From RECO01 sp050485385 (GTDB lineage Bacteria > Pseudomonadota > Alphaproteobacteria > Geminicoccales > Geminicoccaceae), in contig JBJHBG010000046.1 in assembly GCA_050485385.1 (NCBI GenBank), positions 1 to 34,640 of the forward strand: a stretch of 34,640 bases of DNA. Direction: 5' to 3'. A model generated the notes under the pieces. That model was not told the origin of the DNA. It was given only the letters and a program-made list of their open reading frames with translations, and did no database searches. This document shows positions 1 to 7,805 of this stretch, one piece after another. The number at the start of each line of letters is the position of its first letter. Position 1 is the stretch's first letter. The translations under genes and the position numbers were made by a program.

Positions 1-543
1 ATCCTCGCCCGTCACGCGGAGGAGGGCCGAGCGCGGATCGTCGGCCAGCGCACGCCCTTCACCGGCATCGAGGTGATCCACGAGGCGGACCTCCTCTACC
101 GCGGCCAGTCGCACGTGTTTCGCGTGTCGCTCCCGAACCCGAGGTTCGCCCCCGAGGCGGTGGCCCTGGCGCTCGAGGAGCGCTATTTCGAGCGCTTCAA
201 CATCCGCCTCGACGGCATGGTCCCGGTACTCGCGAGCCTGCGCACGACGGTGATCGGCCGGCGGCGATCGTTCGACCTCCGACTGCTCGGCGACGGGGCC
301 GAGACCGGCGGCGAGGCAACGCCCCTCGGACGGCGACCCGTCTACTTCGCGGGCGGCTTCGTCGAGACGCCGATCTACGCGCGCCATCGGCTCGGTCCCG
401 GCGCCGTCGTCGCGGGGCCGGCGATCGTCGAGCAGCAGGATTCGACCATCGTCGTCGACCCGGGTGCCGTGGCCCGGACCGACCGCTTCGGCAACCTCGT
501 CATCGACGTCGCTCCGAGTGAGCGGACGCCGGCGGAGGGCTAG
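1..543 (+). CDS. hyuA: Hydantoinase A / 5-oxoprolinase-type subunit, C-terminal part (gene starts before the window)
   Basis: The frame is open from the first base, so about 180 C-terminal residues are present and the actin-like ATPase part lies outside the window. Seen: the tail motif LLYRGQSHVFRV, the Y-R-G-Q segment typical of the C-terminal domain of HyuA (N-methylhydantoinase A / oxoprolinase alpha), followed by the RYFERF and PAIVEQQDSTIVV segments of the same domain. Known: HyuA uses ATP to activate a cyclic amide (hydantoin, oxoproline) or, in acetone carboxylase relatives, a carbonyl substrate, together with HyuB. The stop codon lies 2 bases before the hyuB ATG, so the two are co-transcribed. 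The substrate cannot be inferred. This copy is separate from the complete hyuA at 3867-5873. Confidence 0.9.
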   Translation: MLARHAEEGRARIVGQRTPFTGIEVIHEADLLYRGQSHVFRVSLPNPRFAPEAVALALEERYFERFNIRLDGMVPVLASLRTTVIGRRRSFDLRLLGDGAETGGEATPLGRRPVYFAGGFVETPIYARHRLGPGAVVAGPAIVEQQDSTIVVDPGAVARTDRFGNLVIDVAPSERTPAEG

Positions 544-545
544 AC

Positions 546-2234
546 ATGCCACTCGATCCCGTGACCCTCGCCGTCATCGAGAACGGTCTCAACCAAGTCT
601 GCAGCGAGATGGATCTCGTCCACGAGAAGACGTCCTTCTCGCCGGTGATCTCCGAGGCCTACGACCGCTCGAACGGCATCTACGGCCGCAAGGACGGCGA
701 GATGATCGCCCAGGGCGAGCTGGGTCTGCCGATTTTCCTCGGCGTCATGCAGTTCGCGACCGAGGCGGTACTGGAGCGGCGGAAGGACCTGGAGGACGGC
801 GACGTCATCATCCAGAACGACCCCTATCTCGGCGGCACCCATCTCATGGACGTGAAGATGGTGATGCCGTTCTTCTATCGGGGCGAGCTTTGGTGCTGCC
901 TCTCCAATACCGGCCACTGGCCGGATACGGGCGGAATGGTGCCGGGCGGCTTCAACTCGACGGCGACGGAAATCCAGCAGGAGGGCCTGCGCCTCCCGCC
1001 CGTGCACATCGTCCGCAAGGGCGAACTGTGCCGCGACGTGGTGGACATCATCCTGCACAACATTCGCGTGCCCGAGGAGCGGATCGGCGACATCAAGGCG
1101 CAGATCGGCGCGCTCGAGACCGGCAAGGCGCGGCTCACGGCGTTGCTCGACCGCTACGGCGCCGAGACCGTGGAAGCGGCGATCGCCGAGCTCAGGACAC
1201 GCTCGGAGCAGGCGATGCGGGCGCGCATCGCGAGCATCCCGGACGGCACCTACGACTTCACGAGCTACATCGACAGCGACGGGGTGGTCGACGAGCCGCT
1301 CGCCATCGTGCTCGGCATGACCGTCGACGGCACCGACATCACCTTCGACTTCACCAGGTCGAGCCCACCCTGCCGGGGGCCGATGAACTGTGTGTGGGCG
1401 ACCACCCGCTCGGCCGTCTACGTGGCGATGAAGCACGTCTTTCCGGACGTGCCGATCAACGCCGGGTGCTTCCAGCCGCTGCACGTGCCCGTCCCCGACG
1501 GAACGTTCCTCTATGCGCAGTATCCGCGACCGGTCGCCGGCTGTGCCGCGGAGGTGGCGCAGCGCATCATGGAGGCGGTGTTCGGCGCGATGGCGCAGGC
1601 GATTCCCGAGCGGATGTTCGCCGCCCCCTTCGGCACCAGCGGCAACCTCGCCCTCGGCGGCTACGACCCGGAAGCACACCAGCACTACATCATGTATTTC
1701 TTCTCCGGCGGTGGCTATGGCGGTTGGTGGGAGACGGACGGGCTCACCAACGGCTGCTCGGCCGTCGGCATCTCCAAGACCCAGCCGGTCGAGATCCTGG
1801 AACAGCACTACCCCCTCCTGTTCGAGGAATACGCGCTACGCGAGGGCTCGGGCGGGCCGGGCCGCCACCGCGGCGGCTTCGGCGTGAGCTATCGCCTCAG
1901 GCTCCTGCGCGGCGAGGGCAAGGCGTCGTTTTTGATGGACCACGGCCGCTTCGGGCCACCGGGCGCGCTCGGCGGGCTGCCGGGGGCCACCAACGAGATC
2001 GAGGTCGAACAGGCGGGCCGCGTCGTCCGGCCCGAGCACCGCTCCAAGGGCGAGGGCTATCTCCTGCACGTCGGCGACCGCATTCAGGTCCGCACGCCGG
2101 GCGGCGGCGGCTACGGCAAGGCAGAGGATCGCGCGGAGGAAGCGGTCGGCCGCGATCTGCGGCGCGGCTACTACCGCGATGCCACGAGCGCCCGGTTCGG
2201 TGGCCGGCCGGCGGGCGAAGGTGTCGAGCGATGA
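546..2234 (+). CDS. hyuB: Hydantoinase B / oxoprolinase-type subunit (HyuB), 562 aa
   Basis: Complete HyuB-family protein, the partner of the HyuA tail just upstream. Seen: an N-terminus beginning DPVTLAVIENGL and containing EMDLVHEKTSFSPVISEAYD, the metal-site-like segment IIQNDPYLGGTHLMDVKMV near residue 85, the GHWPDTGG segment, and the glycine-rich end PGGGGYG followed by a normal acidic/helical tail. Length fits the family (about 520-600 aa). The ATG is preceded by GGAGGG at 8-base spacing. Known: HyuB pairs with HyuA for ATP-dependent ring opening of hydantoin-like or oxoproline-like substrates. The stop overlaps an ATG (ATGA) that opens a reading frame of only 24 codons, which suggests that a third operon gene once followed. 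The second hyuB in this window is a diverged paralogue, not a recent copy. Confidence 0.93.
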   Translation: MPLDPVTLAVIENGLNQVCSEMDLVHEKTSFSPVISEAYDRSNGIYGRKDGEMIAQGELGLPIFLGVMQFATEAVLERRKDLEDGDVIIQNDPYLGGTHLMDVKMVMPFFYRGELWCCLSNTGHWPDTGGMVPGGFNSTATEIQQEGLRLPPVHIVRKGELCRDVVDIILHNIRVPEERIGDIKAQIGALETGKARLTALLDRYGAETVEAAIAELRTRSEQAMRARIASIPDGTYDFTSYIDSDGVVDEPLAIVLGMTVDGTDITFDFTRSSPPCRGPMNCVWATTRSAVYVAMKHVFPDVPINAGCFQPLHVPVPDGTFLYAQYPRPVAGCAAEVAQRIMEAVFGAMAQAIPERMFAAPFGTSGNLALGGYDPEAHQHYIMYFFSGGGYGGWWETDGLTNGCSAVGISKTQPVEILEQHYPLLFEEYALREGSGGPGRHRGGFGVSYRLRLLRGEGKASFLMDHGRFGPPGALGGLPGATNEIEVEQAGRVVRPEHRSKGEGYLLHVGDRIQVRTPGGGGYGKAEDRAEEAVGRDLRRGYYRDATSARFGGRPAGEGVER

Positions 2235-2277
2235 CGGAAGCGATACGAACCGCACGCACCCGACGCGGGAGCCTGCT

Positions 2278-3870
2278 TCAGCCGCCGCCGCGCGGTCGGC
2301 CGTAGCCGCCGCCGCCGGAGCTCTCCAGGATCACGACGTCACCCTTGCGCAGGCGAATGTTCGCCTTGCCGGGCACCGCGACGGTCGTGCCGTCCGCGCG
2401 CTCGAGGGTGATGCGGAAGGGTAGGCCCGGCTCGCCGCCTTCGAGCCCGTAGGGCGGAATCACCACGCGCTCGATCATGGTGGTGAGGACGAGCCCGTCG
2501 ACGCGCGTGCGGTAGGCGCGCGTCTGCCCGTCGCCGCCGCGATGGGCCCCGGCGCCGCCCGAGCCTCGGCGGATGGCCTGCACCAGCACGTCGATCGGAT
2601 ACTCCGCCTCGATCACTTCGGCCGGCGTGTTCATCACGTTCGCCATGTGCACGCGGACGGCCGACATGCCGTCGCGGTCGATGCGCCCACCCTCGCCACC
2701 GCCATGCGGCTCGTAGAGGCTCGACCAGCGGCCCGCCTCGTCGACGCCGCTCAGGGCGACGAGGCCGGAGGTGGTCGGGCCGCCCGCTGTCAAGCGTTCC
2801 GGTACGACCCTGGCCAGGGCGAGGAACACCGCGTCGGCGACCCGCTGGCAGGTCTCGTGATTGCCGCCGACGACGGGCGCCGCCTCGCCCGGATCGAGCA
2901 GCGAGCCGGGCCGCGTCCGGATGCGGAGCGCCCGGTAACAGCCGGCGCTCGGCTGGATGTCGGGGCCGAGGGTCGCCTTCATGGCGTAGTAGACGCTCGC
3001 CGCGGCGATGAAGGGCGTGGTGTTGAGGGGCGCCTCGAGCGCGTCGTCGGTGGCCGTAAAGTCGAAGCTCGCCGTGTCGCCGGCGATGGTGACGCGCACG
3101 CGGATCGCGGCGGGCGGCCCGCCCCGGCCGTCGTCGTCGAGGTGGTCCACCCCCTCGTAGACTCCGTCCGGTAGCCCCCGGATGGCCGCGCGCATCTGCG
3201 CCTCCGCCCGGTCGTGCAGGGCGGCCAGCACCGCCTCCACGACGTCCGCGCCGTGGCTGCGGAAGAGGTCGCCGAACCGCCGCTCGGCCGTGGCCGTCGC
3301 CGCGATCTGCGCCATCAGGTCGCCGCGCCTGTCGGCGGGACCGCGCACGTTGGCGAGGATCAGGCCGATCTTTTCCTCGTCCGGGCCGTCCGCGGTGACG
3401 ATGCGCGTCGGCGGGATGCGCAGGCCCTCCTGCCAAGCGTCGCGCGCGTCGGCGTAGTAGCTGCCGGGTGCAGCCCCGCCGATGTCGGCCCAATGGGCGA
3501 GGCTGACGGCGAAGGCGCGGAGCCGCCCATCGTGAAAGATCGGACGGATCAGCTTGACGTCCGGCAGATGGTTGCCGCCGACGGACGGCAGGTTGAGCAG
3601 CCACCCGTCGCCGGGCCGGAGCTGCTGCTTCGCCACGTGCGTCAAGAACTCCCGGACCGTGAAGCTCATCACCCCCATGTGCATCGGGATGTCCTGGCCC
3701 TGAGCGACGAGGTCGCCGGCCCGGTCGGTCACCGCCGAGGAGAGGTCGCCCGCCTCGCGCAGGACGGGCGAACGGGCCGAGCGCATGACCGTCAGCGACA
3801 TTTCCTCGGCGATCGCCGAGAGATGATGACGCACGACCTCGAGCAGGATCGGATCGACCGCCGCGCTCAT
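2278..3870 (-). CDS. hyuB: Hydantoinase B / oxoprolinase-type subunit, second copy, 530 aa
   Basis: Seen: MSAAVDPILLEVVRHHLSAI start, EMSLTVMRSARSPVLREAGD, the GDGWLLNLPSVGGNHLPDVK segment equivalent to the metal-site region of HyuB, AHWADIGG, and a C-terminal SSGGGGYG. The start ATG overlaps the upstream hyuA stop by four bases (ATGA), so translation is coupled. Known: HyuB works with HyuA on cyclic amides in the cytoplasm. It is the last gene of the operon dctP-dctQ-dctM-hyuA-hyuB. Odd: the protein stops as RPRGGG directly after GGGGYG, whereas HyuB proteins, including the convergent copy next door, normally continue some 25-40 residues. The tail may have been trimmed at a rearrangement point. 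An acetone-carboxylase-like activity is possible. Confidence 0.92.
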   Translation of the reverse strand: MSAAVDPILLEVVRHHLSAIAEEMSLTVMRSARSPVLREAGDLSSAVTDRAGDLVAQGQDIPMHMGVMSFTVREFLTHVAKQQLRPGDGWLLNLPSVGGNHLPDVKLIRPIFHDGRLRAFAVSLAHWADIGGAAPGSYYADARDAWQEGLRIPPTRIVTADGPDEEKIGLILANVRGPADRRGDLMAQIAATATAERRFGDLFRSHGADVVEAVLAALHDRAEAQMRAAIRGLPDGVYEGVDHLDDDGRGGPPAAIRVRVTIAGDTASFDFTATDDALEAPLNTTPFIAAASVYYAMKATLGPDIQPSAGCYRALRIRTRPGSLLDPGEAAPVVGGNHETCQRVADAVFLALARVVPERLTAGGPTTSGLVALSGVDEAGRWSSLYEPHGGGEGGRIDRDGMSAVRVHMANVMNTPAEVIEAEYPIDVLVQAIRRGSGGAGAHRGGDGQTRAYRTRVDGLVLTTMIERVVIPPYGLEGGEPGLPFRITLERADGTTVAVPGKANIRLRKGDVVILESSGGGGYGRPRGGG

Positions 3871-5873
3871 CCGGCACCGACCTCCAGGAGCAGATGGCCG
3901 GCCTCGGCCACGCGGACGCCGCAGCCGGGCGGCACGATCACCGTCGTCCAGGCGTCTTCGATGGCGAGCGGCCCGGTCGCGCGCCGGCTGGTGTGGAGGG
4001 CGGCGCGGCCGATGCACGGCATGGCGAGCGGTCCCGCCGAGTCGAACCACGCGTGGCGTGTACCGGCGGCGTTGCATGGGCCCTCGTCGGCAAGGGCGGC
4101 GGCGCTCGGATCCGGGCCTACCGTATCCTCCAGCTCGACCCTCAGGGCCACGAGCACCACCGGATCGTCGCTGGTGAAGCCGTAGGCTGCCAGATGCGCC
4201 CGCTCGAACTGCCGGGCGAGGCCCGCCTCGGACGTGAGATCCGGCTCGGTCACGTCGATCTCGAAGCTCTGCCCCCGGTAGCGCACCATGGCCGTGGTGT
4301 GATGGCGGAGCGACGGATGGCTCGCCGGCAGGCCCAGCTCGGCGGCGAGCGAGGCGACCATCTCCCGGCGCATCGCCGCCAGCGAAGCGGGGTCGAAGGC
4401 GGCACCGGCGGCGCTGAGCGTTCGCTGGCGAAAGACGCGCTTGGTTGCCGTCACGCAGCCCCAGGCGGACAGCCCGCTCGCGAGCCGCGGCACGACGACG
4501 AGGCCGATGCCCATGAGGCGCGCCAGCTCCACCGCATGCATCGGCCCGGCACCGCCGTAGGCCACCAGCGGCAGGCTACGCGCATCGACGCCGCGCTCCA
4601 CCGTCACTCGCCTGAGCGCCCGGGTCATCTGCGTGTGCGCCACCTCCAGGAGACCGAGGGCCGCCCGCTCGACGGTCATGCCCATGGCCAGGGCAAGCGG
4701 CCGGATCGCGCGCCGTGCAAGGCCCGCATCGAGCCGCACCGAACCGCCCAGCGCCCGTTCGACGCCGATCCGCCCGAGCACGAGGTTGGCGTCGGTCACC
4801 GTCGGCTCGACGCCGCCCTGGCCGTAGCAGGCGGGTCCAGGGTCGGCGCCGGCGCTGTCCGGTCCCACCTGGAGCGCACCGTCGACCAGTCGCGCGATCG
4901 AGCCGCCGCCGGCACCGATCGATTCGACCGCGACCATCGGCAACCGAAGGCGGTGGCCGGCGAGCCGGCGGTCGGCGCTGATCTCGGGCCGGCCGCCTTG
5001 CACGAGGCAGACGTCGGTCGTGGTGCCGCCCATGTCGAAGGTGAGCGCGTCGGCGTGGCCGAGGCTGCCCGCCACTGCCGTCGCGGCGGCAACCCCGGCC
5101 GACGGCCCCGACATGGCGAGCAGCATCGGCCGCTCGCGCACGACGGCACCCGTCGCCATCCCGCCCGCCGAGTGGACGAAGTGGTGCCGGCAGCGGTCGG
5201 CGGGAGGTGCCTCCAGGCTGGCGGTGAAGGCGCGCACCCGCCGCATCACGCCGGCGCTCAGCACGGTCGTGGTCATCCGCTCGAATTCGCGGGCCTCGGG
5301 CGAGTGCTGGTGGGAGAGGGCGACGTCGCGGACATGCGGCTGGAGTGCCGCGCCGAGCCGCTGCTCGTGCTCGGGATTGGCGTAGGCGTGGAGCAGGCAG
5401 ACCGCGACGCTCTCCACCCCGGCCGCCGCGACGGCCTGGACGAGCCGCGCGATCTCACCCTCGTCGAGCGGTTGCCGCACCAGGCCCCGGTAATCCATGC
5501 GCTCGGCGACCTCGAAGCGCAGCTCGCGCGGGACGAGCGGCGGCGGCTTCGGCAGCCGGTCGAGATGGTAGAGGTGTTGGCGGCTCTGCCGGCCGATCTC
5601 GATCGTGTCGGCAAAGCCCGCGGTCGCGACCAGCGCCGTACGGGCGAGGCGGCCCTCGACCAGGGCGTTGGTCACCATGGTGGTGCCGTGGACCACCTCC
5701 TGGACGTCCGCCCACCCGAGTTCGACCGCCGCCAGGGCGCGGGCCAGGGCCAGTGCCGGCGCGTCCCGCAGGGTGGGCGTCTTCGCCGTCCGCAGCTCGC
5801 CCGGGCCGAGCGCCACCACGTCGGTGAAGGTGCCGCCGATGTCCACGCCGACGCGCCAGTTGGCCGTCGTCAT
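3867..5873 (-). CDS. hyuA: Hydantoinase A / 5-oxoprolinase-type subunit, 668 aa
   Basis: Seen: the actin-like ATPase phosphate-1 motif VGVDIGGTFTDVV at residues 8-20, VVHGTTMVTNAL, a second phosphate loop TFDMGGTTTDVCL, the ESIGAGGGSIA motif, ADPGPACYGQGG and VAYGGAGPMHAVELA, all in the order usual for HyuA. The C-terminal MVRYRGQSFEIDV matches the other HyuA tail in the window. Length fits the family (650-720 aa). Known: the subunit binds ATP and phosphorylates the substrate amide for ring opening with HyuB. The ATG shares one base with the dctM stop (TGATG) and the stop overlaps hyuB by four bases, so it sits mid-operon under translational coupling. Inference: its substrate is brought in by the TRAP transporter of the same operon. 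Confidence 0.95.
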   Translation of the reverse strand: MTTANWRVGVDIGGTFTDVVALGPGELRTAKTPTLRDAPALALARALAAVELGWADVQEVVHGTTMVTNALVEGRLARTALVATAGFADTIEIGRQSRQHLYHLDRLPKPPPLVPRELRFEVAERMDYRGLVRQPLDEGEIARLVQAVAAAGVESVAVCLLHAYANPEHEQRLGAALQPHVRDVALSHQHSPEAREFERMTTTVLSAGVMRRVRAFTASLEAPPADRCRHHFVHSAGGMATGAVVRERPMLLAMSGPSAGVAAATAVAGSLGHADALTFDMGGTTTDVCLVQGGRPEISADRRLAGHRLRLPMVAVESIGAGGGSIARLVDGALQVGPDSAGADPGPACYGQGGVEPTVTDANLVLGRIGVERALGGSVRLDAGLARRAIRPLALAMGMTVERAALGLLEVAHTQMTRALRRVTVERGVDARSLPLVAYGGAGPMHAVELARLMGIGLVVVPRLASGLSAWGCVTATKRVFRQRTLSAAGAAFDPASLAAMRREMVASLAAELGLPASHPSLRHHTTAMVRYRGQSFEIDVTEPDLTSEAGLARQFERAHLAAYGFTSDDPVVLVALRVELEDTVGPDPSAAALADEGPCNAAGTRHAWFDSAGPLAMPCIGRAALHTSRRATGPLAIEDAWTTVIVPPGCGVRVAEAGHLLLEVGAG

Positions 5874-7180
5874 CAAAAGAGCTGCCGCGGCAGGAACAGG
5901 ACGATCTCCGGGAAGACGATGCACAGACCGAGACCGAACAGCATGATGAAGAAGAATGGCACGATCGACTTGTAGATGTCCCAGAGCGAGACCTCCGGCG
6001 GCGCCACGCCGCGCAGGTAGAAAAGGTTGTAGCCGAAGGGTGGGGTGATGAAGCCGATCTCCATGTTGATGATGAAGAGGATGGCGAACCAGATCGGATC
6101 GAAGCCGAGCTGAGCCACGATGGGGGTGAAGACCGGGACCGTGATCATGATGATGCCGACCGTGTCGAGCACCATGCCGAGGACGATGAGGATCGCCATC
6201 ATCGCCAGCAGAATGACGTAGGGGTGCACGTCGAGCCCGAGCACCGCCTGGTTGATCCAGGTGGCGGCGCCCATCGCCGTGTAGAGCGTGGAGAAGGCGC
6301 CGGCACCGATGATGATCCAGAAGATCACGCACGAGAGGAACAACGTCGCTTCCGCCGCCTCCTGGAACATCCGCCAGTCGAGACCGCGCTTGACGAGTGC
6401 GGCGACGATGCTGCCGAGCGCGCCCACCGCCGCCGCCTCGGAGACGCTGGTGAAGCCCGCGAGGATGGAGCCCAAGACGGCCGTCACCAGCAGCAGCGGA
6501 AAGACCACCCCCTTCAGCGAGACGAGCTTCTCCATGGGCGTGAACGGGCGCTCGGCCGGCGTCGGCACGAAGCCGGGCTGCAGGTAGCTGCGCAGGACGA
6601 TGTAGAGCACGAACAACCCAGCCAGCATCAGCCCCGGCAGGAGTCCCGCCGCGTAGAGCTGGCCCACCGACACCTGGGCGACGAGGCCGTAGACGATCAT
6701 GGTGACGCTCGGCGGAATGAGGATGCCGAGCGAGCCGCCGGCCGCGACCGAGCCCACGGCGAGCGCCTTCGGATAGCGTCTGCCGAGCATCGCCGGGATG
6801 GCGATCACGCCCATGGCGACCGTGGCGGCGCCGCTGATCCCGGCCATGGCGGCGAAGATGGTGCAGACGAGGATCGTGCCGACGGCGAGCCCGCCCTTGA
6901 GTTGCCCGAACAGGCGATGCATCGTCTCGTAGACGTCCTCGGCGATGCCCGAGCGCTGCAGCACGTTGGCCATGAAGACGAACAGCGGGATGGCGACGAA
7001 CTCGAAGCTCGCCGTGTTGCCGAACGCCTTGATGACCAGCATCGTCAGCGCCCGCTCGCTCCAGAACAGATAGACGAGGATGGCGCTGGTGCCGCCGAGC
7101 GCGATGGCGATCGGGATGCCGGCGAACAGCGCCAGGAGCATCGAGCCGAAGAAGACGGTGGTGATGGTGAAGGGATCCAT
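5873..7180 (-). CDS. dctM: TRAP transporter large permease (DctM type), 435 aa
   Basis: Integral membrane protein with about 12 hydrophobic segments. Seen: MDPFTITTVFFGSMLLALFAGIPIAIALG start, FAAMAGISGAATVAMGVIAIPAM and GGSLGILIPPSVTMIVYG (the conserved G-I-S-G and I-P-P-S loops of DctM), a repeat of the same architecture in the second half (FIINMEIGFITPPFG), and a hydrophobic C-terminus. Length fits DctM (about 425-440 aa). Known: DctM carries out sodium-coupled import of carboxylates delivered by DctP, in complex with DctQ. The start is one base from the dctQ stop and the stop touches the hyuA ATG, so the gene is tightly inside the operon. The substrate is inferred only from context, as something the HyuAB pair processes. 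Confidence 0.96.
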   Translation of the reverse strand: MDPFTITTVFFGSMLLALFAGIPIAIALGGTSAILVYLFWSERALTMLVIKAFGNTASFEFVAIPLFVFMANVLQRSGIAEDVYETMHRLFGQLKGGLAVGTILVCTIFAAMAGISGAATVAMGVIAIPAMLGRRYPKALAVGSVAAGGSLGILIPPSVTMIVYGLVAQVSVGQLYAAGLLPGLMLAGLFVLYIVLRSYLQPGFVPTPAERPFTPMEKLVSLKGVVFPLLLVTAVLGSILAGFTSVSEAAAVGALGSIVAALVKRGLDWRMFQEAAEATLFLSCVIFWIIIGAGAFSTLYTAMGAATWINQAVLGLDVHPYVILLAMMAILIVLGMVLDTVGIIMITVPVFTPIVAQLGFDPIWFAILFIINMEIGFITPPFGYNLFYLRGVAPPEVSLWDIYKSIVPFFFIMLFGLGLCIVFPEIVLFLPRQLF

Positions 7181-7181
7181 C

Positions 7182-7730
7182 TCAGCCGACCGCCTTCACC
7201 TTCGTTTCTGCGGGCAGACGGGTCGGGTCGATCAAGACCACCAACTGACGGCAGGCATGCGCGAACCATGCGAGCGCCAGCAGGGCCATGCCGGCCGGAA
7301 TCATGAACTTGGCGGGCCAGACCGGGCCGCGCCAGACACCGGTCGCCGAGGTCTCGCCGATCCGCCAGGACATCATGGCGAAGTCGAGGCCGCGGGAGAT
7401 CATGACGTACGAAAACACGCCGAACAGGAGCGTGCCGAGCGTGAGGTCGATCAGTGCCTGCAGCCGCCTCGGCAGGGCTGCGAAGATCACGTCGACGCGG
7501 ACCATGTAACCTTTCTGGAGGGCGTAGGCACCGCCGAGGAAGATGTAGGCGACCTGCAGCCAGCCGCTCACGTCGTGCGCCCACGGCGTCGGCCGGTTGA
7601 AGAAGTAGCGGCCGAGGACTTCGATCATGATCACCAGGATCATGACGACAATCAGCGGCGAGACGATCCCGCCGACGACGCGGCCGACCAAGTCGATGCG
7701 GTCCGCGAGCCGGAGCAGGCCGTTCTTCAT
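7182..7730 (-). CDS. dctQ: TRAP transporter small permease (DctQ type), 182 aa
   Basis: Seen: four hydrophobic segments (about residues 15-40, 55-75, 90-115, 140-160), the family motif EVLGRYFFNRPTPWAHDVS after the first helix, and LQKGYMVRVDVIF after the second, which matches the DctQ pattern GxHVRVD. Length is usual for the family (160-200 aa). Known: DctQ binds DctM and helps dock the periplasmic receptor. It follows dctP by 75 bases containing a perfect hairpin and precedes dctM by one base. Inference: the hairpin keeps receptor mRNA more abundant than permease mRNA. The call is secure for family but not for substrate. Confidence 0.93.
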   Translation of the reverse strand: MKNGLLRLADRIDLVGRVVGGIVSPLIVVMILVIMIEVLGRYFFNRPTPWAHDVSGWLQVAYIFLGGAYALQKGYMVRVDVIFAALPRRLQALIDLTLGTLLFGVFSYVMISRGLDFAMMSWRIGETSATGVWRGPVWPAKFMIPAGMALLALAWFAHACRQLVVLIDPTRLPAETKVKAVG

Positions 7731-7754
7731 CGTCGGGCGTCCCCGGGAACGAGG

Positions 7755-7785
7755 GCCGCTGCGGTCATCGGCGGACCGCAGCGGC
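7755..7785 (-). promoter_or_regulatory. Perfect 12-bp intercistronic hairpin between dctP and dctQ
   Basis: Seen: the arms at 7755-7766 and 7774-7785 are exact reverse complements (GCCGCTGCGGTC against GACCGCAGCGGC) around a 7-base loop, in the only long gap of this operon. No T-run follows on the minus strand, so it is unlikely to be a full rho-independent terminator. Inference: an mRNA-stabilising or partial-attenuation hairpin that raises receptor (dctP) expression over the permease genes, as is common for binding-protein-dependent transporters. Confidence 0.6.
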
Positions 7786-7805
7786 GGATGTGCGGCACGG
7801 CGTGC

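Noticed and set aside
2231..2305. 24-codon frame beginning at the ATGA overlap with hyuB
   Set aside because: Too short and without resemblance to call a gene. Kept only as evidence for a lost downstream gene in the hyuB junction finding.
3894..5975. Very long + strand open frame (693 codons) opposite hyuA
   Set aside because: It is antisense to a full-length hyuA with all family motifs. Its translation is Arg/His/Gly-rich with no recognisable domain, the usual shadow of high-GC coding DNA.
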